Shown: positions 33,151 to 42,002 of the stretch, piece by piece
Position numbering within the stretch: position 1 is the first letter of the stretch
Layout: the number at the start of each line of letters is the position of its first letter
Assembly: GCA_017514025.1 (NCBI GenBank)
Contig: JAFWLB010000002.1
Coordinates: 250,346-314,345 of the forward strand
DNA length: 64,000 nt
Direction of reading: 5' to 3'
Source of the DNA: Candidatus Saccharimonadota bacterium
GTDB lineage: Bacteria > Patescibacteriota > Saccharimonadia > Saccharimonadales > Saccharimonadaceae
Translations under genes and position numbers: made by a program
Notes under the pieces: generated by a model
What the model was told of the DNA's origin: nothing
The model's input: the letters and a program-made list of their open reading frames with translations, nothing else
Databases searched by the model: none

Positions 33151-34179
33151 ATGGCAAAAAAGGATGCGGTGGAGAAGAAAAATACTAAAGCGACTGAGGA
33201 TGGGAAGAGCGAGGCGCTGAAGCTAGCGATTTCACAGATCACGAAACAGTTTGGAGATGGTTCGATCATGAGGCTGGGGGAGGCGCCGAAGATGGATGTG
33301 GAATTGTTGCCTTCGGGGTCTTTGTCGCTAGATTTGGCACTAGGTGGGGGTTGGCCGAAGGGACGAATTATTGAGATTTATGGGCCGGAATCGTCGGGAA
33401 AGACGACTTTGGCGTTGCACGCGATTGCGGAAATGCAGAAGCAGGGCGGGCAGGCGGCGTTTATTGATGCGGAGCATGCTCTAGACCCGGCTTATGCTAA
33501 GAAAATTGGGGTAGATACGGAGAATTTGCTGATTTCGCAGCCGGATAACGGGGAACAAGCGCTGGAGATTTGTGAGACTTTGGTGCGATCTAATGCGGTG
33601 GATTTAATCGTGGTTGACTCGGTGGCGGCGCTGGTGCCGCAGGCGGAAATCGACGGCGACATGGGGGATGCGCAGATGGGCTTGCAGGCGCGACTGATGT
33701 CGCAGGCGATGCGGAAGCTGACCGGGATTATTTCGAAATCTCGCGCGACGGTGGTGTTTATCAACCAGATTCGGATGAAGATTGGCGTGATGTTTGGTAA
33801 TCCGGAGACGACGACGGGCGGTAATGCTTTGAAGTTTTATGCGTCAGTGCGGGTAGATATTCGACGGATTGGCCAGATTAAAGACGGAGATAAAATTGCT
33901 GGGAACCGGACGAAGATTAAGGTGGTAAAAAATAAGATCGCGGCGCCTTTCCGGACGGCGGAATTTGACATTATGTATAATGAGGGGATTTCGAAGCCGG
34001 GGGATGTGCTGGATCTAGGGGTCACGTATGGGGTTTTGGAAAAAGCCGGAGCGTTTATTAAATATAACGGTGAGACTTTGGGCCAAGGTCGCGAAGCGGT
34101 GAAGAAATTGTTCCGAGAGAAACCAGAATTGATGGCGGAGATTGAAGAGAAAGTACGTGTCGCGGCTGAAGCAGAATAA
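33151..34179 (+). CDS. recA: Recombinase RecA
   Basis: A 342-residue RecA for homologous recombination and SOS signalling. Walker A is [13 protein letters not shown], Walker [11 protein letters not shown], the L1/L2 loops are seen ([36 protein letters not shown]). The start at 33151 ([10 protein letters not shown]) is set by AAAGG 10 bases upstream; the frame is open upstream to 33025 but without support. A TATAAT is at 33120-33125. I see no clear LexA box. The stop overlaps recX (TAATG). Confidence 0.98.
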   Translation: MAKKDAVEKKNTKATEDGKSEALKLAISQITKQFGDGSIMRLGEAPKMDVELLPSGSLSLDLALGGGWPKGRIIEIYGPESSGKTTLALHAIAEMQKQGGQAAFIDAEHALDPAYAKKIGVDTENLLISQPDNGEQALEICETLVRSNAVDLIVVDSVAALVPQAEIDGDMGDAQMGLQARLMSQAMRKLTGIISKSRATVVFINQIRMKIGVMFGNPETTTGGNALKFYASVRVDIRRIGQIKDGDKIAGNRTKIKVVKNKIAAPFRTAEFDIMYNEGISKPGDVLDLGVTYGVLEKAGAFIKYNGETLGQGREAVKKLFREKPELMAEIEEKVRVAAEAE

Positions 34180-34841
34180 TGGAAATATATAAGTTGAGTG
34201 ATGACGTTTCGGGAGCGGTGTCGTTGCGAGTTGATAAGTTTACTATCACGGATTTGAGGCAGGGAGTAAAAAATCCGAATCGGGTGAATGTGTTTATTGG
34301 TGGGAAGTTTGCGTTTTCTTTGGACGTGGCGCAGGTGGTGGATTTTAGGTTGAAGATTGGGTCGGAGGTTTCGGAGGAACAGTTGGCGGAATTGAGGCGG
34401 GCATCGGAGTTTGGGAAGTTGTATCAGAGGGCGCTGGAGTGGGTTTTGGTGCGGCCACGAAGTGAGAAAGAGATTTACGACTATTTATATAAGAAGGTGT
34501 ATGAAAAAAAGTTAGATAAAAATTATATTAATTTGATTATTGAAAGATTGAAAGAAAAAAAATATGTGGATGATCGGAAGTTTGCGGAGTATTATGTGGA
34601 AAATCGGTTTGTGAAGAAGGGGATTTCACGGAAGAGACTGAAGATGGAATTGATAAAAAAGGGGGTAGCGAAAGAAATCGTAGACGAAGTGATTTTTGGC
34701 AGGGATGACGAGGAGGAAATTGATAAAATTATTGCCAAAAAGCGGGATAAATACGACGATGAGAAGCTGATTAGCTATCTTTGTCGGCAGGGGTTTTCGT
34801 ATCAGCTGGCGCAAAGCCGGGTTGTTCGCGGAAAGGATTGA
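34179..34841 (+). CDS. recX: Regulatory protein RecX
   Basis: A 220-residue RecX, inhibitor of RecA filaments. An N-terminal region of about 80 residues (VNVFIGGKFAFSLD) precedes the three-helix repeats (QRALEWVLVRPRSEKEIYDYL; YVDDRKFAEYYVENRF; ISRKRLKMELIKKGV; KLISYLCRQGFSYQLAQ). Translationally coupled to recA by a one-base overlap. The last 71 bases overlap the convergent PRC-barrel gene. Confidence 0.95.
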   Translation: MEIYKLSDDVSGAVSLRVDKFTITDLRQGVKNPNRVNVFIGGKFAFSLDVAQVVDFRLKIGSEVSEEQLAELRRASEFGKLYQRALEWVLVRPRSEKEIYDYLYKKVYEKKLDKNYINLIIERLKEKKYVDDRKFAEYYVENRFVKKGISRKRLKMELIKKGVAKEIVDEVIFGRDDEEEIDKIIAKKRDKYDDEKLISYLCRQGFSYQLAQSRVVRGKD

Positions 34842-35373
34842 CGAAGTTAGGGACAAAATCTTCTTTTTCGGCACGAGCTTTGAGGACTTTTTCCTCATCT
34901 TTAACAACAATTTTGTAGTCGGTAATTTCGACGATTTCGCGGCGGTGGATGACGAGTTCGGGGTCGACGAAGCTTTTGACGACGGGGCGTTTGACGATGA
35001 TTTGTTGGATGGTGAAATCTTCGGGAGTGAAGGAGAAATCGATGACTTTGCCGAGTTTGGAGCCTTTCTTGGTTTCGACTTTGAGACCGATAAGGTTGAA
35101 GTTGAGAGCAAGGATGTCTTTGATTTTGACGACGTCTTCGGGGCCGACGAGTTCGTCGGCGTCGTCGATGACCATGCCAAGGTGGGAATATTCGCGGACG
35201 GAAGCGGTGTCTAAAATATAGTTGTTGGAATTGATGACGGGGCCTTCGAGCTGGAGGGCGATGATTTGGAGATTGTCGGGATTAACGATGGGAGCGGTGA
35301 CGGTAGCGATGGCACCACCGGCTTGGACGCTGAGGATTGGAGTACCGAAGAGACGTGAATTATACACTAGCAT
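34771..35373 (-). CDS. PRC-barrel domain protein
   Basis: A 200-residue soluble protein with two PRC-barrel-like halves (LVYNSRLFGTPILSVQAGG near 1-30; KVETKKGSKLGKVIDFSF near 97-115) and a charged, proline-containing tail. PRC barrels occur in RimM and in proteins that bind membranes or RNA. A minus-strand TATAAT ends 6 bases before ATG. It is upstream of nothing else on its strand and overlaps recX tail to tail. Confidence 0.85.
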   Translation of the reverse strand: MLVYNSRLFGTPILSVQAGGAIATVTAPIVNPDNLQIIALQLEGPVINSNNYILDTASVREYSHLGMVIDDADELVGPEDVVKIKDILALNFNLIGLKVETKKGSKLGKVIDFSFTPEDFTIQQIIVKRPVVKSFVDPELVIHRREIVEITDYKIVVKDEEKVLKARAEKEDFVPNFVNPFREQPGFAPADTKTPADKDS

Positions 35374-35380
35374 ATTTTGA

Positions 35381-36019
35381 TTATAACACTTTTGCGTCTT
35401 TGATGCTATATTTGCCGATCTTGGTGCGGCGAAGGGCGGTGAGATAGGCGCCAGTTCCGAGTTTTTTGCCGATGTCTTCGGCGAGAGCTCTGATGTAAGT
35501 GCCGGAGCTGACGTGAGTTTTGATTTTGAGTTCGGGGTAATTATATTCTAGGATTTCGATGGAATAGATTTCAACTTGTCTCGAGGGGATTTCAAATTTT
35601 TGGCCTTTTCTGGCGAGTTTGTAGGCTCTTTGGCCGTTGATTTTAATGGCGGAGTATCTCGGGGGAGTTTGTTTAATTTTACCAATGAAGTTTTTGAGAA
35701 TATTTTTAATTTCAATAATATCAATATTTTCATTATCTAATTTTGTAATTTCACCTTCGGGGTCGCCGGTGGTGGAGGTGTAACCGAGTTTCAGGGTGGC
35801 TTCGTAGACTTTGTCGAGCTTCAAGAATTCGGAGGATTTTTTGGTCATTTTGCCCGAGAGGAGAATGAGGAGGCCGGTGGCGAAGGGATCGAGGGTGCCG
35901 GTGTGTCCAACTTTGACTTTGTGGCCAAAATCGTCGCGTAGGCGGACGCGGACTTTGGCCACAACGCCGAAACTGGAAATACCGGCGGGTTTGTCAATTA
36001 AGATGATTTGGTCTTCCAT
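35381..36019 (-). CDS. truB: tRNA pseudouridine-55 synthase TruB
   Basis: A 212-residue enzyme that makes the T-loop pseudouridine. Motif KPAGISSFGVV, the catalytic Asp in VGHTGTLDPFATGLL, PRYSAIKINGQRAYKLARKG and SSGTYIRALAEDIG are all present; the PUA domain is missing, as in short TruB proteins. ATG 36019 is chosen: a minus-strand TATAAT lies 6 bases upstream, and longer readings run through rpsO. Divergent from rpsO with 34 bases between the starts. Confidence 0.96.
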   Translation of the reverse strand: MEDQIILIDKPAGISSFGVVAKVRVRLRDDFGHKVKVGHTGTLDPFATGLLILLSGKMTKKSSEFLKLDKVYEATLKLGYTSTTGDPEGEITKLDNENIDIIEIKNILKNFIGKIKQTPPRYSAIKINGQRAYKLARKGQKFEIPSRQVEIYSIEILEYNYPELKIKTHVSSGTYIRALAEDIGKKLGTGAYLTALRRTKIGKYSIKDAKVL

Positions 36020-36053
36020 TGCAATATTATAACAGATGTGATATAATGGGGCA

Positions 36054-36320
36054 ATGATAACAAAAGAGAATAAAGACAAGGCTATTGCCAAGGTCGCTCG
36101 GAACAAGAATGACGTTGGTTCTCCTGAAGTACAAGTTTCAATCTTGACGTCTCGCATCAAAGAGGTGACTGAGCACGTGAAGAATAACAAACATGACTTT
36201 ATGGCCAAAAGAGGTTTAATTCAGATGGTGGGGAAGCGCAAGAAATTGCTGAAATACCTGGAAGAGACTGATTTTGAGCTATACAAGAAGACCATCTCGA
36301 AATTGGGCCTCAGGAAATAG
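36054..36320 (+). CDS. rpsO: Ribosomal protein uS15
   Basis: An 88-residue uS15 of normal length that binds 16S rRNA early in assembly (VGSPEVQVSILTSRIKEVTEH; RGLIQMVGKRKKLLKYL). TATAAT at 36042-36047 lies 6 bases before ATG, so even this highly expressed gene appears leaderless. A strong terminator follows. Confidence 0.98.
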   Translation: MITKENKDKAIAKVARNKNDVGSPEVQVSILTSRIKEVTEHVKNNKHDFMAKRGLIQMVGKRKKLLKYLEETDFELYKKTISKLGLRK

Positions 36321-36332
36321 TTAGAAAAAGTA

Positions 36333-36361
36333 AAACCCGTCGGCGAACCGGCGGGTTTTTG
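36333..36361 (+). terminator. Rho-independent terminator of rpsO
   Basis: AACCCGTCGG-cgaa-CCGGCGGGTT (one mismatch) followed by TTT, 13 bases after the rpsO stop. Confidence 0.93.
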
Positions 36362-36385
36362 ACGGAAAATGGCGGAGTTCTGGAA

Positions 36386-36955
36386 CTAGAAACCGAAGAA
36401 GTCGGTGAGCTTTTCGAATTTACTTTTCAAAAGCTCCTTGCTGCGAACTTCGCGGCGCTGTTTTTCGGCGTCGTCTTCGTCAGTTTTGAATTTATACTGG
36501 CGAAGGAAGGCGTCGAGCAGGGTACTGCATTCCTCGGTAGAAACGTTTTCGCCGGCTTTTTGCAGATATTTGCAGTAAGCCACGTATCCTATCTGGAAGT
36601 CCATCAGAAAACTCTCGAGTGCGTCAATGAACAGCAGCATTTGATGACTAAAGGTGTCTTCAAAACGGCTGATGTATTGATTTGCCTTGGAGTCGTCGAC
36701 GAGGACGGCGCAGTTCGGATAAAACTCTCCGACGATGGCTTCTTCGTTGATGGTGAAGACGGCCGTCGTGTAGACGGCGTAGGTCTCGCCGTTGCGCTTC
36801 CGAACGCTGGACCAGATTTTGTCCAGCGGACTGAAGACCGGATTTTCCGGAAAAGAGAGTCCTCGGATGACGAGGCTCCCAATGCCGTTTTCGCAGTGCT
36901 CTTCGTAAACCAGTTCCCGTGCCATTTTTTCCGCTTGTGTAGTTAATGTGCTCAT
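36386..36955 (-). CDS. Hypothetical soluble protein, 189 aa
   Basis: A protein starting MSTLTTQAEKMARELVYEEH; the start at 36955 has an AAGGGA-type ribosome-binding site, and the frame upstream lies in the leader. Mixed alpha/beta with a helical, charged second half (LLDAFLRQYKFKTDEDDAEK). A minus-strand TATAAT (about 37019-37025) gives a leader of roughly 55 bases. Base use is balanced in G and C and unlike flanking genes. It sits between rpsO and pnp, which are neighbours in many bacteria. No family recognised. Confidence 0.7.
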   Translation of the reverse strand: MSTLTTQAEKMARELVYEEHCENGIGSLVIRGLSFPENPVFSPLDKIWSSVRKRNGETYAVYTTAVFTINEEAIVGEFYPNCAVLVDDSKANQYISRFEDTFSHQMLLFIDALESFLMDFQIGYVAYCKYLQKAGENVSTEECSTLLDAFLRQYKFKTDEDDAEKQRREVRSKELLKSKFEKLTDFFGF

Positions 36956-37055
36956 GCTTTCTTGTTCCCTTCGGTTTCGGTTGCTGCTTAAAAGCATGCA
37001 AGAACAATACAACTGTTCTATTATAGCATACTTTGCGAAAAAAAGCAAGTTTTGA

Positions 37056-37143
37056 TATAATAAGAATAACATTAACATTTGGGAAGACAGCGGATACCTG
37101 ACAGGGGCAGATATCTGAGGTTTTCCCAAGAAAGGGTATTTTT
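37056..37143 (+). promoter_or_regulatory. Promoter and structured leader of pnp
   Basis: TATAAT (37056-37061) is followed by a leader of about 75 bases. TTGGGAA (37079-37085) pairs with TTCCCAA (about 37124-37130), enclosing a second hairpin GATA..TG/CA..TATC, and AAAGGG precedes ATG. In E. coli, pnp is autoregulated through a leader stem-loop; the position and shape here fit such a role, by inference only. Confidence 0.6.
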
Positions 37144-39321
37144 ATGGAAATTATCAATCCGAATGGCAAAAAAACGGTGCGGCTTTCTACTGAGTGGCTG
37201 GGGCGGGAGTTGACACTAGAGGTAAACAGGGTGGGGTTTCGGTCTACTTCGTCGGTTCTGGTAACTTACGGGGATACTGTGGTACTGGGGTCGGTGGTAG
37301 TGGGGACAAAACCAGTGGTGATGGACTATTTTCCTCTGTCGATTAGTTACGAAGAGAAATTTTACGCAGCGGGGAAAATCAGCGGGTCGCGGTTTATCAA
37401 ACGTGAAGGTAAACCGTCGGATGAGGCAGTACTAATTGGGCGGTTGATTGACCGACCGATTCGACCTCTGTTTCCTAAGGGGTATCGGCAAGAGGTACAG
37501 GTGGTCTGTACGGTGCTCTCGATGGATCCGAGTTTTCGGCCGGACTGCGTGGCGATGATTGCAGCCTCGTCGGCTCTGATGAATGCGGGGGTGCCGTTTG
37601 ACGGGCCGGTAGCAGGGATCCGGATTGGGCGCATTGGGGGTGAGTTTAAGGGATTTTTGTCGCCAGAAGAGAGGGAAAAATCGCCGTTAGACCTCGTGGT
37701 TGCCTGTAAAGATGGCAAAGTAGTAATGGTGGAAGCGGGAGCGAAAGAAGTGCCAGAGGAGATGATCATCGAAGCTATGCATTGGGCGGTGGATAAAGTG
37801 CAGCCAGTGCTGGATTTGCAGAGGAAATTGGCTAAACAGGTGAACACACCAGAGCAGGAATATGAGCTGGTTTTGCCGTCGGAAGAGGTTTTGAAAGAGG
37901 TTGAGGCCTGGACGGCGGGGAAATTTGGCTCGAAAGTACGGGGGAACGTAATGGAACGGGCGCAGATTTTAGACGACCTCAAATATGCGATGCACGATGA
38001 GTTTGCTCTCTCTAAGGGTGAGGGCGAAACAGACAACGAAAAAGTGGCATGGTATGATGAAAATCTCAGGGATGTGTATGATCAGGCGTTTGAGCTAGCA
38101 GTGCATAAAGAGGTGCGGCGGGGGATTGTAGAGGAAGGGGTGCGGCCAGATGGACGAAAATTGGATGAGGTGCGACCGCTGTCGTCGCAAGTGGGGATTT
38201 TGCCAAGAGTGCACGGTTCTTCCCTGTTTACGCGAGGGGTGACACAGGCGATGAATATTGTGACTTTGGCGCCTTTGTCTTATTCGCAAGAGGTAGATAC
38301 GATGGAGATAACTGAGGGGAAACGGCGTTATATGCATCACTATAATGCGCCGCCTTATACGGTAGGTGAACCGGGGCGGATTGGTTCTCCGGGCAGGCGC
38401 GAGATTGGGCATGGCTATCTGGCGGAGCGGGCTTTGATCCCGGTGTTGCCGTCGGAAGAGGACTTCCCTTATGCAATTCGGAGCGTGACTGAGATAATGT
38501 CTCAAAATGGGTCGACCTCGATGGCGGCGACTTGTTCTTCTTGTATGGCACTTCTCAATGCCGGGGTGCCGCTCACGCGGCCGGTATCAGGGGTGGCGAT
38601 GGGGCTAATGGTGGATGTGCCAAAAGGTGCAGAAATCACCGAAAAAGATATTGATAAGGCTTATGTGCTGACGGATTTGATGGATGCGGAGGATTTTGCC
38701 GGGGATATGGATTTCAAAGTAACAGGGACGGATCAGGGGATTACGGCGCTGCAAATGGATATGAAGGTGCACGGGTTGCCGGTGGAAATTATGGAAAAAG
38801 CCCTGAAACAATCTCACGCTGGGCGGATATTTATTTTGGAACATATTAAAGAGGTGATTCCTGAGCCTGGCAAAGTGAGCGAATATGCGCCGCGGATTGA
38901 AAAATTGATGATTAAACCGGAGAAAATCGGTTCGGTGATTGGTAAGGGGGGCGAGACGATCAATAAAATTACTTCGGAAACGGGGGCGCAGGTGGATATT
39001 GAAGACAGCGGTCTCGTGACAATTTCGGGGACGAACAGTGAGAGTATCGAAAAGGCTGTAGCGTGGGTGAGGAGTTTAACGGAAGAGCCAGAGGTGGGGA
39101 AGATTTACGAAGGCGTAGTTGCCGCGATTAAAGATTTTGGAGCGTTTGTGACGATTTTGCCAGGGATTGACGGGATGTTACATATTTCGCAAATTACAGA
39201 GAAGAAGCGATTGAAAAAGGTGGAAGAAGTTCTACACAAAGGTGACAAGGTGAAGGTAAAGTTGGTGGCGATTGATGACAGGGGGAAGTTGTCGTTGTCG
39301 ATGATTGGTATAGAACAGTAA
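37144..39321 (+). CDS. pnp: Polyribonucleotide nucleotidyltransferase (PNPase)
   Basis: A 725-residue 3'-5' phosphorolytic exoribonuclease of the RNA degradosome. Two RNase PH-like domains (first: SRFIKREGKPSDEAVLIGRLIDR region, in parts; second: EGVRPDGRKLDEVRPLSS, FTRGVTQAMNIVTL) flank an all-helical linker. KH (KIGSVIGKGGETINKITSET) and S1 (GKIYEGVVAAIKDFGAFV) domains close the protein. The length is normal. The stop overlaps lepA by one base. Confidence 0.98.
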   Translation: MEIINPNGKKTVRLSTEWLGRELTLEVNRVGFRSTSSVLVTYGDTVVLGSVVVGTKPVVMDYFPLSISYEEKFYAAGKISGSRFIKREGKPSDEAVLIGRLIDRPIRPLFPKGYRQEVQVVCTVLSMDPSFRPDCVAMIAASSALMNAGVPFDGPVAGIRIGRIGGEFKGFLSPEEREKSPLDLVVACKDGKVVMVEAGAKEVPEEMIIEAMHWAVDKVQPVLDLQRKLAKQVNTPEQEYELVLPSEEVLKEVEAWTAGKFGSKVRGNVMERAQILDDLKYAMHDEFALSKGEGETDNEKVAWYDENLRDVYDQAFELAVHKEVRRGIVEEGVRPDGRKLDEVRPLSSQVGILPRVHGSSLFTRGVTQAMNIVTLAPLSYSQEVDTMEITEGKRRYMHHYNAPPYTVGEPGRIGSPGRREIGHGYLAERALIPVLPSEEDFPYAIRSVTEIMSQNGSTSMAATCSSCMALLNAGVPLTRPVSGVAMGLMVDVPKGAEITEKDIDKAYVLTDLMDAEDFAGDMDFKVTGTDQGITALQMDMKVHGLPVEIMEKALKQSHAGRIFILEHIKEVIPEPGKVSEYAPRIEKLMIKPEKIGSVIGKGGETINKITSETGAQVDIEDSGLVTISGTNSESIEKAVAWVRSLTEEPEVGKIYEGVVAAIKDFGAFVTILPGIDGMLHISQITEKKRLKKVEEVLHKGDKVKVKLVAIDDRGKLSLSMIGIEQ

Positions 39322-41087
39322 TGATAAGAAATTTTTGCATTATCGCGCATATTGATCATGGGAAGTCAACGATTGCGGATCGGATGATGGAGCTCACTGG
39401 GACGGTTAGCAAGCGCGAGATGCAAAGCCAGCTACTGGATTCGATGGAGCTGGAGCGGGAAAAGGGGATCACGATTAAGTTGGCGCCGGTAACAATGCAG
39501 TGGAAAGGCTGCACGTTGAATCTGATTGATACGCCGGGGCATGTGGATTTTTCGTATGAGGTTTCGCGAAGTTTGCAGGCGGTAGAAACAGCGGTTTTGG
39601 TGGTGGATGCGACGCAAGGAATTCAGGCACAGACACTGGCGAATGTGTATTTGGCTTTGGAGCAAGATCTTAAAATTATTCCGGTGATAAATAAGATTGA
39701 TTTGCCAGCGGCGGAGGTGGAGAAGACGGCGGCGCAGATAATGAATTTGCTTGGTTGCTCACGCGAGGAGATTATCGAGGTTTCTGGGAAAACTGGTTTT
39801 GGCGTCGATAAGATATTGGATAGATTAGTTAGTTTAAATATTGAAATAGATAATAATATAAATAGTAAAACTAAGGCTTTGATTTTTGATTCGTATTTTG
39901 ACGATTATCGGGGGGTGGTGCTGTATGTGCGAGTGTTTGAGGGAGAGATTGCTAAAAATTCTGAGATTTTGATGATGGCGGCTAGAACTAAGGGATTGGC
40001 GTTGGAAGTAGGGGTGCTTACGCCAAAGATGACGCCGCGGGAGAGTTTGAAGGCGGGGGAAATTGGCTATATTGTGACGAATCTAAAGACGACTAGGGAT
40101 GCGAAGGTAGGCGATACGGTGACGTTGGCACGAGAACCGGCGGCGGAAGCATTGCCGGGGTATAAAGAGGTGCTGCCGTTTGTATATGCGGGCTTTTTCC
40201 CGGTTTCGAATGACCAGTACAAAGATTTGAAAGAAGCAATTGAAAAATTGAGTTTGTCGGATTCGGCTTTGCAATTTGAGCCGGAGAATTCGCCGGTGCT
40301 AGGATTTGGCCTGAGGATTGGATTTTTGGGGCTTTTACACATGGACATTATTCGGGAAAGGCTGGAAAGAGAATTTGGGCTGGATTTGATTGTGACAAAT
40401 CCGTCGACAAACTACGAAGTAGTGATGAATAATGGGGAAATTATTGAAATTAAGTCGGCGGCGGATTTGCCAGATGTGACGGAGGTGGCAGAAATTCGGG
40501 AACCATGGGTGAAGGGGGAAATAATTGTGCCGAAAGAAATGATTGGTGGGGTGTTGAATTTGATCAATGAGAAGCGGGGGCATCAGACGAACTTGTCATA
40601 TATTGAGACGAGGGCAGTGATTGATTTTGAGGCGCCGATGGCGAATTTGTTGACGGATTTTTATGATCAGTTGAAGTCGGTGACGAGTGGCTACGCGTCG
40701 TTTAATTATGAGTTGAACGGTTATCGGGCGGAAGATTTGGTGAGAGTGGATTTTTTGGTGGCGGGGCATAAGATGGATGCGCTGAGCGTAATGGCGCACC
40801 GGAGTGAGGCGGAGGCGATTGGGCGGGAAGTAACGAAAAAATTAAAAGAAGTAATTCCCCGCCAGAATTTTGAGGTGGCGCTCCAGGCGGCGATTGGGGC
40901 GAGGATTATTGCGCGGGAGACGATTGGGGCATACCGCAAGGATGTGACGGTGAAAATTCATACGGGGGATAGAGACAGGAAGGCGAAGCTGCTTTCTAAA
41001 CAAAAAAAGGGGAAGGCGCGGATGAAAAGATTTGGTAAGGTCGATATCCCGAGCGAGGCGTTTACCGTGATGCTAAAGCGGGACTAA
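39321..41087 (+). CDS. lepA: Elongation factor 4 (LepA)
   Basis: A 588-residue translational GTPase that back-translocates stalled ribosomes. G1 AHIDHGKSTIADRM, G3 DTPGHVDFSYEV, G4 NKIDLP, and the LepA-specific C-terminal domain (QKKGKARMKRFGKVDIPSEAF) are present. Near-normal length. Translationally coupled to pnp (TAATG). Confidence 0.98.
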   Translation: MIRNFCIIAHIDHGKSTIADRMMELTGTVSKREMQSQLLDSMELEREKGITIKLAPVTMQWKGCTLNLIDTPGHVDFSYEVSRSLQAVETAVLVVDATQGIQAQTLANVYLALEQDLKIIPVINKIDLPAAEVEKTAAQIMNLLGCSREEIIEVSGKTGFGVDKILDRLVSLNIEIDNNINSKTKALIFDSYFDDYRGVVLYVRVFEGEIAKNSEILMMAARTKGLALEVGVLTPKMTPRESLKAGEIGYIVTNLKTTRDAKVGDTVTLAREPAAEALPGYKEVLPFVYAGFFPVSNDQYKDLKEAIEKLSLSDSALQFEPENSPVLGFGLRIGFLGLLHMDIIRERLEREFGLDLIVTNPSTNYEVVMNNGEIIEIKSAADLPDVTEVAEIREPWVKGEIIVPKEMIGGVLNLINEKRGHQTNLSYIETRAVIDFEAPMANLLTDFYDQLKSVTSGYASFNYELNGYRAEDLVRVDFLVAGHKMDALSVMAHRSEAEAIGREVTKKLKEVIPRQNFEVALQAAIGARIIARETIGAYRKDVTVKIHTGDRDRKAKLLSKQKKGKARMKRFGKVDIPSEAFTVMLKRD

Positions 41088-41104
41088 CGTGTTATAATTT
41101 TATT

Positions 41105-41602
41105 ATGAAACGCTTTTTGATAGTTTCGGTTTTGTGTTTGACGTCGGTTTTTGTAGCTTTGCCGGTTAGTGCGATTTCGGATGGCAAAAAAGATGCGATT
41201 ATAGAACATTGCGGGGCGATAAAAGATAGTTTGAAAAATACGCAAAGGACGGACGCACGGACGCGGGTGTATTTAGGCGGATTTTATGAGACGATTTTGA
41301 CGGATTTTGTGACGCCTCTCAATGTACGATTAGTGGAAAATAATTTATCGTCGGCGGATTTGGTAGAAAATCAGAATAAGATAGCAGATACGAAAATCCT
41401 GTTTGCGAATGATTTCGTGAGTTATCAGCAGGATTTGGAAGAATTGGTGGATATGAATTGCGAGCAGGAGCCGGAGATTTTTTATGATAAATTGGTGCGA
41501 GTGCGACAAAAGCGGAAAATTGTGGAGCAGGATGTGTTAAAAATGCGGAGTTTGATTTCGGAGCATGTGAAACTAGTTAATCAGTTGAAGGGGAAGTTGT
41601 AA
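41105..41602 (+). CDS. Secreted helical protein, unknown
   Basis: A 165-residue protein with a signal peptide (RFLIVSVLCLTSVFVALPVSA) and a mature helical domain with two cysteines (IIEHCGAIK and DMNCEQEPE) that could form a disulfide. TATAAT lies 7 bases before ATG (41092-41097). The next gene begins 1 base after its stop. No family recognised. Confidence 0.8.
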   Translation: MKRFLIVSVLCLTSVFVALPVSAISDGKKDAIIEHCGAIKDSLKNTQRTDARTRVYLGGFYETILTDFVTPLNVRLVENNLSSADLVENQNKIADTKILFANDFVSYQQDLEELVDMNCEQEPEIFYDKLVRVRQKRKIVEQDVLKMRSLISEHVKLVNQLKGKL

Positions 41603-41603
41603 A

Positions 41604-41951
41604 ATGAAAAAGAAATTGAATAAAGGCGGTTGGAATTTGGTGATATTGGGGGTGTTGGCTGTGGTGATTGCGGGAGCGACGACGGGAGTGTCGCTGGCTA
41701 TATATCATAATTCGGGGGATATTTATTTGGATCGGTCGCGGCCGGGGTATTTGCCGGATGAGGCAGAGATTGAAGAGGGAGAAGAGCAAAATTTGGAATA
41801 TAAGTTGGAAAAAAGTGGGAAGATAGATATGGAAGTTTTGGAAGAATATTTGAAAAATTTGGATATAGAGGTGAAGGCGATCGATGCCTATGAAAAACCG
41901 TTCGGGGCGGAGGCTTTGAGTGACGACAGATTAGGGCTTCCAACGGAATGA
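41604..41951 (+). CDS. Small membrane-anchored acidic protein
   Basis: A 115-residue protein with a basic start (MKKKLNKGG), one membrane helix (LVILGVLAVVIAGATTGVSLAIY) and an acidic extracytoplasmic tail (EAEIEEGEEQNLEYKLEKSG). It lies one base after the secreted helical protein gene, so both are probably one unit. Unknown function. Confidence 0.75.
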   Translation: MKKKLNKGGWNLVILGVLAVVIAGATTGVSLAIYHNSGDIYLDRSRPGYLPDEAEIEEGEEQNLEYKLEKSGKIDMEVLEEYLKNLDIEVKAIDAYEKPFGAEALSDDRLGLPTE

Positions 41952-42002
41952 TGCTTGACATAAACCGTTGACTATTTTAGATAAAAGTCTTATACTTAAA
42001 AT

